Shown here piece after piece: positions 1-9,100 of a stretch of DNA of 20,465 nt (position 1 is the stretch's first letter; every line of letters begins with the position of its first letter). Below the pieces are notes generated by a model. It searched no databases and had not been told where the DNA came from. It saw only the letters and a program-made list of their open reading frames with translations. The position numbers and the translations under genes were made by a program. The stretch lies in the NCBI GenBank assembly GCA_015852425.1, contig JAAAIG010000702.1:1-20465 (forward strand). Direction: 5' to 3'. Source of the stretch: Gryganskiella cystojenkinii. Lineage: Eukaryota; Mortierellomycota; Mortierellomycetes; Mortierellales; Mortierellaceae.

Positions 1-196
1 TGATGTGGTTATGGTGTTTGATATGTACCTGCTCGAAGGAACAGTTATCCAAGGCAGCGACAACGAAGAAAGAGAAGACTTGAGTGGCAAAAAGACAACC
101 TTCCCTAACTCCCTTGCTGTACAAATTTATCTCCCTACACTCGGTGGCTTGGCTAGGCCTGAACCACGACATATAGCAGAATCAATCTCCGTTTAG
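1..196. other. 3' flank of the kelch gene, no gene assigned
   Basis: This stretch lies downstream of the minus-strand kelch gene. A 63-codon plus-strand frame runs through it but shows no motif, no signal sequence and no supporting context. It is best read as 3' untranslated or intergenic sequence. Confidence 0.4.
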
Positions 197-1962
197 CTAC
201 TTGACTTCATCTGGATCTTGAAAATTTGGTCCTTTGACAGGGGGTGTTACTTGCCATGCTGTTGGGTACATTGGTGTATTTCCAGCTGGAAACGGAGTAG
301 TAGGGTATTCAGTGGTGGTGAGAGCTGGCGGACTGTTCATGTATCCAGCGGTCTGTAGATGTGAAATGTTTTGTGTTTGATATACAGGAATAATCTTTCG
401 GCGCCTGTAGAAAACAAATCCGACTGCGGCCAGAATCACCACTCCACCTACCACTCCACCTACAATAGCTCCTGTGTTGGACCCTGATGAAGATCCAGGC
501 GACGGTCTTGACGACGGTCCTGATGCCGGCCTTGCATCGTACTGACTTGTCCACTGGCTACTCGCCATGTTAAAAACACCGGTTGTCTTGACCAATGTTG
601 TTGTATGAGTATCCCAGTTTTGACCTGCAATTCATACCGGTCAAGAAAAAAAATGAAGAAAGAAAATCTCCAGTTACTGAACAATATCATTGATCGTGGA
701 ATGAACATTCGATGAAGCAAAAAGAAAAATAATAACATACCTCCCCACGTTACAAAGTTGTCTCCTGATACCGAACAAGCCATCTGTTCGCGGTTCTGAG
801 AAGAATCTCCGCTAGGTCCCTTTGTCCATGACATACTGTTGACATCCAGAGTGTAAATATTTGCTACTGAAGGTCCATTCAAAGTAGTACCGCCAAATAA
901 CACAATCTTCGATCCACCGTATGCTGATTTATTTTTTATGTGTGTGATTTGTGTACATCAACATAGAATTTTTCGTTAGTCGCCTTGGATTATAAAGGTA
1001 TGGTTTTGAACCGTCCGTGCTTTTACCTTCCACCATGCAGTGGCCATGAATGTCTCCTGGACCGGGTCCATTTGTAGTCTACAAAAATAGAAAAATAGAA
1101 AATAAAAAATAAAAAGAGATAACAATTTAGCAATCAGAAAGATATCTTCTCACAACCATTTCTTCCTTACAAAAGGAAAAAAAAATCTCGATATACAGTA
1201 ACTCTTGATATATAGTGAATGACCTACAAGCTGACGCCATGTGCTGGTTGATGGTAGGAACTCATATAGGTAAGGGTTACTCAACTCTACTGAATAGTTG
1301 GTGCCGCCGTTCTGGAAACTCCTCCCACCATACAACAAGAGACTATTTCGCACCGAGGACCAAACTAAGCCGTAATAGGTGACGATGTTTGAACCCTCTG
1401 GTAACACTGGCATTGACGTTGTGAGACTATTGCCGTTGCTGGGATAATATACTGACATCTGAGTACCAGAATTGGTTCCTGTGGGAACGTAAACTGCGCC
1501 AGTGTTAGGATCAATGGCTGCATGCATCCCAAAATAATATGATGCGATTGGCCATGGACGTTTGGCTTGCCAAGATGCGCTGGTGATACTGTATGAGTAG
1601 ATTCCATCCCACCCAAAGTCTATCAGAGTCCCATTGGACAACACCATCCAATTCTCACACGTGTCTGGGGCACCCTGTAGGCTATTGCCTGTACTCATAG
1701 CCTTCCATGGCACATTGGACGTGCTCCAACTGCTCTTGAGGTCGAGAGAAAAGAACTGGCTGCTCCCTGGCGATACCCCATAGCATCCTCCCTGAATATA
1801 AAATGTTTTCTCGCTATCAGTGGTGTAGGCCACGCCATATGCAGCAATAGGGGCTTGAGCCACAGCCGGTGCCAAAAGTGAGATGGCTGCCAGATGAACT
1901 GACAGGTAAACGAGGGTGGCCCTGAATAAGGTGCCATCGGGTGTGAAGTGGTAACGGCGCAT
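197..1962 (-). CDS. Kelch-repeat membrane protein, four exons, 465 aa
   Basis: Exons on the minus strand are 1962-1228, 1078-1027, 923-741 and 624-197. All introns are GT-AG and the phases join without a break (1,398 nt, 465 aa). The ATG at 1962 was chosen because a signal peptide follows it directly (hydrophobic core about residues 15-36, ending near AVAQA). Residues about 40-345 form a kelch-type beta-propeller: blades are visible as LLLYGGRSF..., IVLFGGTTL... and NFVTWGG, each followed by a strand ending in a Trp motif (STSTWRQL, NSMSWTKG). A Ser/Pro/Gly-rich stalk follows, then one membrane helix (about residues 375-396, rich in Gly/Val/Ile) with an RRRK stop-transfer signal and a ~65-residue Pro/Thr-rich cytoplasmic tail. 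The layout predicts a type I surface protein with an extracellular propeller and no visible catalytic domain. Exon 1 must end at 1228 (donor GTAGGT); the alternative donor four bases on breaks the frame. Fold and topology are strong; ligand unknown. Confidence 0.87.
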
Positions 1963-2384
1963 TTTGGTGTGTGTCAAAAAGCGGAAGGCGGGCGTGATAT
2001 CGGAAGCGAGGTAAAAAACAAACAAGAGAAAAAAGAAACTTATCAATGGACGACCCCCCATCTGGTAAATAGCATGCGCCACACATTGGTACCGTCCGTT
2101 TTCTCGTCGACTGAAAAACTTCAGTTGATGTGAGTCTTGTGCAACCTTACCCTGTAAATTTTCCTCGGTTCCCTTGAAATATTTTTGTGGGACGAAGACA
2201 GTCAGCAATTATTGTTGAAGAGTGTAACGTAGCTTCCAAAAGCGGCCAAAACAGTCAAAAAGCTGAAGCAAAATCTTTCGAAAAGCAAGAAAAAGTTAGG
2301 CTCGAATCCATCCGTCCCAAGAAGCGACAGCCTTACCCATCTTCCCTTTTAGGAAAGAGGAGACTTTTACTTCTGGAACGGCTG

Positions 2385-2394
2385 GGAAGATTTG
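2385..2394. repeat. Left target-site duplication of element B
   Basis: GGAAGATTTG here is repeated exactly at 2976-2985, immediately outside both ends of element B. Removing element B and one copy makes the left arm of element A continuous with its inverted partner. Confidence 0.85.
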
Positions 2395-2430
2395 GGTTTG
2401 ATGATTTTAGTATCTACGACTTTGGTATCA

Positions 2431-2452
2431 CTTTGGTTTCATGAAACCAAAG
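2431..2452. repeat. 22-bp perfect palindrome in the element B repeat
   Basis: The half-site CTTTGGTTTCA is followed by its exact reverse complement. The right-hand repeat of element B keeps the same core near 2931-2950 with one mismatch (TTAGTTTCATGAAACC). Each terminal repeat can therefore fold on itself, and nearby CGACTTTGG and CCAAAGTCG extend the possible stem. Confidence 0.85.
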
Positions 2453-2750
2453 TCGTGACCCGGTGGCATTCTTTGGTTTCTTCGTATAAAGTATCAGCAT
2501 TTTTTCCCCTGGTTAGTTTATCATTATTATTTTTATTATCACATTTTATCAGTAAGTTTTTTTTATTTTTTTAACTTATCTTTTTGGCCTGCATGTCTTT
2601 GCCGATCCTACATATTCTTGATTTTTAAAAACTTCCAACGCCCGCCACGGATACACAGGGTGTCAGACAGACCTAGAGTTTCGAGTGGGAATACAACTAC
2701 TGTTTCAGCGTTTCGTATGCATGGCTGTTGCTTTTCAGAGCACATGGGAT

Positions 2751-2782
<32 letters not shown>

Positions 2783-2786
2783 CAGA
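2751..2786 (+). repeat. GA microsatellite inside element B
   Basis: An almost pure (GA)n tract of about 36 bp interrupted by a single AA, within the non-coding interior of element B. Confidence 0.9.
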
Positions 2787-2975
2787 GGTATCGAAATCGA
2801 TCTGCAGAATTATGTGGATCTGTGTTAGTCGTCCCTTCAGTGGGCGAAGTAGGAAACGGGTGCTTCCGGTCACGTGTTGAAACCAAAGAATGCCACCGGG
2901 TTATGACGTCACCTTGACTTTAGTTTCATGAAACCAAAGTGATACCAAAGTCGTGATACTAAAATCGTTGCACTC

Positions 2976-2985
2976 GGAAGATTTG
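2976..2985. repeat. Right target-site duplication of element B
   Basis: This is the second copy of the 10-bp direct repeat GGAAGATTTG. It is followed by TGCCCCTTCACTTAAC, which is the continuation of the element A arm as judged from its inverted partner. Confidence 0.85.
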
Positions 2986-3269
2986 TGCCCCTTCACTTAA
3001 CAACCTACAAAAAGGAAATCGAATTTTTGAAGGTTACATGGCCTGAATGACCCTTCCTCGAAAAAAGAGCTTTGACCTCCGATTTTTGGACCAAAAATCA
3101 AAGAAAAGGGGTCATCTACGCCCACAGCCCCTTAAAAATTTCCTTTTAGTAGGTTGTTAAGTGAAGAGGCACAAATCTTCCCAGCCGTTCCAGAAGTAAA
3201 AGTCTCCTCTTTCCTAAAAGGGAAGATGGGTAAGGCTGTCGCTTCTTGGGACGGATGGATTCGAGCCTA

Positions 3270-3680
3270 CTCTCAAGACACAAACAAATAAACTGCATTC
3301 ACAAACGATCAACACAACACCTCGTGCCATGTTGGCAGAATGAAAATCACTGTGGGTAAAAGAAAGACATCAAGAAATAGCCTGCTGCAGAACTAAGGCG
3401 CTCGGGGGGAGGGGAGGGCACGAAGGAGCTGAAGTTATTATTGCCAGGGGATGCAAAAGAGGGTGCAGGCACGGTCCGTTGTTTAGAGGAGTTGTGGAGT
3501 CCAGACATTTAGACAATGACAGGTCTCAAGACGGTGGACCCCATGAGCAAGCTGACAATCGCCCTGGAAAGTGATGGAGGACTGAAACTCGGGCATATCT
3601 CGTTTTGCAAAATTTAGTCCCTGCTCAATAAGGATGCAGTTTCGAACTGTGTAGCTGTCGCTATCGAATACTCGGTCGAT
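3270..3680. other. Intergenic, no gene seen
   Basis: This lies between the right end of the fold-back element and the 3' end of the five-exon minus-strand gene. It contains a purine-rich patch near 3400-3420. No open frame, repeat arm or RNA-like structure could be supported. Confidence 0.5.
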
Positions 3681-5151
3681 TTATGCATCGGTGCCTTCAA
3701 GGTGTTGTCCTGTCACCAAAGACCGACTTTGGCATGTCTCCACGAAAAACCTCCATTCGGCTTTAGACCATTGCACGCGATCCAATTTGCCATTATACGA
3801 CTTTATGTAGACGAAGCGACGCCATCTCTGCTCCCACTCTGCTGTCCAGGGTCGCTCCTCTTCAGAATTTGCATCATATCCTCTAAGTTTCTCAATCACT
3901 CCATCTGCCCATTTAATCCCGTCCTCCCAACCTTCATCAAGCTGATTCAGGTATTGCACGCGTTGGTCGATGTTCCTGTCAAGAAGAAAGCTATTCAAGT
4001 GATTGTGAGTCAGTGACCACATCAAACTTCTGAAAAAACAACAACTCTGAGTCGATGTGTGAACGAACCTGTTTGCGAAAAATGAAGCGGCGACCAAAAC
4101 CTGGTCCTTGTCTCCATAGCATAGGGCTTTTCCCTCCTGGTCAAACATAACTCTGTCAGTCGTGAACTTGTTCGTGGGATGGGTGCCATCCATGAGCGAC
4201 AGAAAAACTCCAGTCCAGAAACACGTGGGAGTAGCTTGCTCAACCATGGTACGTATAAAAAGCTGCTCACTTGAGCTATACATCACTGGCCCGAGAGAGA
4301 GACCTTTGGACCACAACTGTCATCACAGTGTAGAGGGTTGAGTCCCGGGAGGTAAATTTTTCACGCTCGTGGATTCTCTTGGAGGTCCAATCGGAAAGCT
4401 TTCCCAGGATACTTGCTCCAACTTTTCTCTGTTGAATTCTGTCAAACTCGTTGCAGGAAGAGTAGATGATAACCGGGGCATTGACCGAGCTTCCAAGCTT
4501 GAGTCGCGAGTTGCCTCGATCCTGCTTACATAAGCAAACAGGGCAGTGCGAGTTCTTCGCGCAGGCTGGCACTTGATCTCCCGGTGAATGAGGCCTTGTA
4601 AAAGATTCCCCTCGATACCAAAGGTGTCTCTCGCAGCTTTCTCGAACTATATTTCATTTGAGTAATCAGTTTGGTTGCCTTGTCCTTACACTGACTGATA
4701 TGTGGCATCAGTCACTCAAACGACAGTCAATATCCTGTCATGAGACTTCTGTAATGTGCATCGGTCACACATACTGCTCTGGCCCATATGGAGGAGGTTG
4801 TCGCGCACACGAAGAGAAATGTGTCGCCAAGAAATAGCTGCACCACATCCATCACCCAGGCATGTTTTCCCCACATGAGGAGGGGAACTGATCCGGTATT
4901 TGTTATCCCTGATATTGATGTAGTTATTAGCAACGTTGACATCGATCATACCTGGATCTCAAATTCCATATAGATCGTGGTTCGGTGGAGGTGCTGGCAC
5001 TTCTCTCCTCATCCTTTTCGTCCTCTTCTTCGTCCGCAATCAATCTACGTCTTGGAGATGTAAAAACACCAACAAAAAGAAACAGCGTTTGTACCGAATG
5101 ATTATAAGGAAGCCTGCACAAGTGGCCCAGAAGTGCGGTGTCCGCGTTCAT
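3681..5151 (-). CDS. Orphan Cys-containing protein, five-exon model, 380 aa
   Basis: I assembled this gene from splice signals and phase on the minus strand. Exons are 5151-4952, 4908-4775, 4646-4327, 4262-4069 and 3975-3681. Introns are GT-AG: one of 43 nt with a GCTAATAAC branch-like site, one of 128 nt with a GTATGT donor, one of 64 nt and one of 93 nt. The joined frame is 1,143 nt with no internal stop. The product starts with an acidic, low-complexity region (EEEDEKDEE near residues 40-55). A Cys-bearing part follows (CLGDGC, then CAKNSHCPVCLC), which could bind metal. The C-terminal half is rich in Trp and charge (WEDGIKW, WTAEWEQRWRRF). I do not recognise the family. Weak points are the start codon (upstream exons are possible) and the third intron, where several GT donors 49-64 nt before the acceptor at 4263 all restore frame. 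The alternative is a pseudogene with frameshifts. About even odds that every junction is right; coding nature is likelier. Confidence 0.5.
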
Positions 5152-6195
5152 ACCCGGGGCGATTGTTGTCTTTGCCCTATAGACCCTCGACCGTTATTCT
5201 CCTCCCCCTACTTAGCAGAAGTACCACCAAGCAACAGCGTCAGTGAAATAGATTTGTTTGAGCGAGTTGCACAAACCATCAAATAGCTTTTTATTGTTGG
5301 TGTAAAAAAGTAGCATTGATTGTAATTTACGATCCAAAGACTTCCGACAAAAACACGGATCCTGCAGCAGACGCGTCACTAAGGGCATGAGGCAGCAGTA
5401 TGTTTGAGCACACAAAAACGTCAACAAGAAACTATTTCCAGGAAAGACAAGCAGGCAACTTCTTATAACTTACAGTCTTGGTAAGAAATCGTCCTCTCCC
5501 TCAATGTCGTCCACACTATGATCATCTCGCATATGCTTCAACGCTGCATCGTTGCCGCTGGTTGCAGAAAACAAGTAAAGGTCCATTTTGCCACCAAAAA
5601 AATATCAGTTACCATGACAACAGCAACAGCAAGCTTTTCGAAGTACTTCGAACCTGTAGCAAGCGCAACGACAGCAGTATTGTTGCTTACATTGTTGTGG
5701 TTGATGACGTGTTTTGTAGGCCTCCAGCAGGATCTGTTGGAGAAAGGTTGGGTTGTTAGTTGCGTAGGGCCGAAAGACGAAGATGAAGGAGGGATAAGGA
5801 TGACAACGAAGGAAGGAAAAAGACGAAGACGACGGAAGTCAAAAAGTTGGTCTGGTTGACATGATTTTGATACTGAATTGATCAAAGTCAAACAGACTTT
5901 TCTGTGACTTGCTCTTGAAGGAGGGTGATGTCTGGAAGTGCAAGCAATAAACATAAAATCCATGTCTAAGCTTTCGTGTCCCGAACTGGATGTCCCTATC
6001 GTAGTTTAACGTCTCGGCGGCATTTTTTCAGGCGACTCGCGAAATCACCAAAAAATTTGTGGATGGTGGCTCAGCTGGAAACCAAGACCACGAACAACAG
6101 TGGCGAGCGCGCTTTCTTGAGAGTCCACAATTTTCTTTGTGTCTGTTGCTTGCCACTCATTCACATGTTGGTGTCCTTCCTTCCATTCTTTCACC
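5152..6195. other. Intergenic, divergent upstream regions, no gene assigned
   Basis: About 1 kb separates the starts of a minus-strand and a plus-strand gene, so it should hold both promoters. Open frames of 90-140 codons occur on both strands around 5480-5960. They overlap each other, are compositionally ordinary and show no motif. No TATA box stands out near 6196; the sequence just before that ATG is CT-rich (CCTTCCTTCCATTCTTTCACC), common in fungal leaders. Confidence 0.45.
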
Positions 6196-9100
6196 ATGAC
6201 TGGCCCATTCCTTGATAGTCATCAATTACAACAGCAACAACTCTACCAGACGTTCCGTGAACGAGGAGGACGATTGATCCGTATCCCCGTTACCTCGAAT
6301 CCATCCACAGGAGAGAATTATGTAATCTGGACCGACGCACAGGATTGCTTCCCACACTTGCATCGAGTCCAACATGGCGACATCTTTGTTCCTATGCTCA
6401 GGGACAAGGACCTCTATCGGTATATCCTTCTCTGATTGCTTCAGTCTTCCCGGAACTTGGACAAGTGTTAATTTCCTCGACTGATCCCTGACCTCGTCTG
6501 ACTTTTGGATTGATCGTGTAACTTGGCAAATTAGAATTAAACCGCATGGCATCAGACACTACCCCGGTGTCGTCCTCGACGTTATCTACAAGGACGATCT
6601 AGGCTTGGACGTGTCGCCACAGACTGGGAATGGTGTCGAGCAAAAAGTCTTGGACTCGGAGAATACATCAGCAGCATCGAGGACCAAAGAGGATCAGCGT
6701 CATGACATTGTCCATCCACAGGATTCACAGGTACGGTCTTTGATCAGTGCTCATTTTTTTTTGTACTTTGTTGTTAGGCTGGATGAGAGTGGTTTGTTGA
6801 TGTTTTGTTTTTCAATTATTATTTTTCTGTCACCCTCTGCTTAGGTCCATGGCCACATTGCCACCAATTCCTCCCCAAACTCCTGTTCTCTTGACACCTC
6901 CACGATCAACAGGCGATCTCAACCACCGAGAAACCTGCCTCAGGTTATGCAACAGCCGCAACAGCCAGAAGATAAACAAGCAGATCTGTATCAGCTCACA
7001 TCAGAGTCTCCCATGTCGCCACAGGACCAAAATGATAGTCAGCTCTCGGAGAGTCATAAGCGTAGCGATCTGCGCTCACAGGTAACGAGCGACTCCTTTC
7101 GTCTTGGCTTTTTGCAAGCAAGCCGCAAACGACCAAAACCATTAATGTTGACTATCCCTTTTTTACATACAGGACCATGACAATTCGAAAGCTTCTCTTA
7201 CCATAAGGGCGAGTCCCGTTAAGCCAGTCGCGACCAACAAACGACCTGAGCCGCCGAGACCTTTGCCGCAGGATCTATATCAACAACCACATCAGAATCA
7301 ACAGTCCGAGGCAACAACTACTGCACCAGTACAAAAACCGACCGATACCTCGCCATCTTCATCTGAGCCTTCGACTGACTTCAAGCTTGATTCTGTAAAA
7401 GCGTTGCCGGACGACATCGCCGAGGTTTTGGAGGAATCGCCGTCGTCAGAGTCATCCCATTCACCTTCTCTCCAGCCCACCGAGATGTACACGAGCGAAG
7501 AGGAGGATGGTCAAGGAGCAGAGTACACTGAGAAGATCAATGGATCCAATACCGAGGATAACGATGAAGTGGACGGATCTGAGGTGTCTCCAACCTCTAC
7601 TCAAGTCCCACGCGGCCATGAACAGGACAATCTCCAATCCGACGATACAATATTGAATCGTGAATCCCAGCAAGAGTCCGGCGTCGACAAGGAGCATCGT
7701 CCGAATGAAAAGATCAAGCTAGCGGTTCCTCTCAAGAAAAAAAGCCCGGTCCAGGAGACTGCTCGACTGATGGCCGAACAGAGGGAGGACCTTATCAACA
7801 AACTTTCGATCTTGAACGTACCGGGACAACCTCTCGACTTTAACGAACACTATAGTTTAGTCGCCGAGGCGATTGGACACCGCGCACGCGATATCTTGGA
7901 TCGCCGCTACCGTTGGAGTGAGAGTCTAATGCCCAAGCTCTTTGTCCCCGTGGCGCTCAACTCTGAAGTAGCGAGCACATCTGTGGATACGACAGATATT
8001 GCGATTCAGTTCTGTTGTGACTGTGGCGAAATTCCTGGCTCACACGACCCGGACCGAGTCTGGCATCCTCACTGTATTCCCACAGCAGAAGCTTACCGCG
8101 TGGACAGCAAGACCCTCAAGACCATCATCGGGATCTACGGCGACTATATGATGATAGTTCTTGAGATGTTGCTTTTCGGCGCGTATCTGGACGAGAATCG
8201 CCGAGTTGTCGCGTATCATCTGGATAGTGTTCTGCAGCAACAATATTATGATGCCTATAAACTCATGACCTCCTACGGTGTCAAGCCAACCGTAGAGATC
8301 CTTAACGAGACCAGTCATATGTCAAGGGAGGAACGACTCGCCTCTATCCCACGGATCAAGACCTTGGAGGGCTACGCCGATTTCAAGGGACTCATGGATA
8401 TACTTGGGGCGCAACGACCCTTCCAAGATTGGCATGCCTGCCTGACCGAGGACAAAGATGTCCGTTGGGTTTGCGAGGCTCATCTCTACGGTGTAAAGCC
8501 AAACCAATGGCCGCAAGATGCCGCATCGATTAAAGCCGTAGACAACTCGATGCATATTGGTTACGACTTGTCCCTGGACACCTTTCGAGCAGTTCTTTCG
8601 AGTTCGATCATGGCCTGTGAGGTCTTTGATCGGCTCCCACCACTCAGTCACTGTGTCAGTCGCCTGTACCTGACATGGACGTTTGCAATCCAGGACTACT
8701 TTGTCTTTTCCGAGGTGATCTCCGAATGTACTTCGACTGCGGTCACAATCGAGATGTGTTTGCCAGACGCAGGCGATCAACTCCTAAGGGGATTCGAGAA
8801 AGGAACCGACATCGGACTTGGTCATCTCCTCATCGCGGCTCTAAAGAACAAGAACATTGAGTTTTTCAGGCTTACCATCGAGGAACCCGACGATGGGTAT
8901 CTAGAAATACTGGAAGAACAGGATGATGACCTCCTGAACTTTGAATCGACCGAATTCGGCGGCCCGATCGCATGCTTCAAAAAGGATCCCAAGACTGGCA
9001 GGATTGACCTCCGAGCTTGTGTCGAAGGGATTGATTCGGCGTTGAGCAGTCTGCGAGAGGCTGTTAAGGGCCTTCATAATTTCGCCATGCTAGATTTCAC

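Larger units (their letters stand above)
2395..2975. mobile_element. Second inverted-repeat element (element B) nested in A
   Basis: This ~581-bp element has its own inverted repeats, about 2395-2480 against 2879-2975. They share blocks such as GATTTTAGTATC, CGACTTTGGTATCACTTTGG and CCCGGTGGCATTCTTTGG, with small indels. It is bracketed by a perfect 10-bp direct repeat (GGAAGATTTG at 2385-2394 and 2976-2985). Only one copy of this repeat exists in the opposite, uninterrupted arm of element A. The 9-10 bp duplication length fits Mutator-like transposition. The interior (about 2481-2878) is AT-rich plus a GA microsatellite and encodes no evident protein, so it is non-autonomous. The extreme termini match less well than the inner repeat, so the end points are good to a few bases. 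Confidence 0.82.
2299..3267. mobile_element. Palindromic fold-back MITE (element A), interrupted
   Basis: The sequence at 2299-2394 reappears inverted and almost unchanged at the far end (about 3172-3267). After a second element is skipped, the match continues with 2986-3019 against 3138-3171, giving terminal inverted repeats of about 130 bp. Weaker symmetry runs to a centre near 3090, where ATTTTTGG and CCAAAAAT face each other. Without the insert the element is about 378 bp. Its tips read GGCTCGAATCC, and the flanking dinucleotide is TA on both sides (2297-2298 and 3268-3269), as expected of a TA-targeting (Tc1/mariner-like) non-autonomous element. No coding capacity is visible. It lies about 340 bp upstream of the kelch start codon. 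Confidence 0.85.

Noticed and set aside
2299..2320. GGCTCGAATCC at the tip of element A resembles a tRNA T-arm.
   Set aside because: No acceptor stem, D-arm or anticodon arm can be built around it, and it occurs at both ends as a transposon terminus.
4276..4316. A frameshift in the TCTCTCTC run of the orphan minus-strand gene.
   Set aside because: An intron of 64 nt (or slightly shorter with alternative donors) ending at CAG restores the frame, so a mutation is not required; not fully excluded.
5478..5963. Open frames of 93-141 codons on both strands between the divergent genes.
   Set aside because: They overlap each other, have no motif, signal sequence or splice continuation, and look like chance frames.
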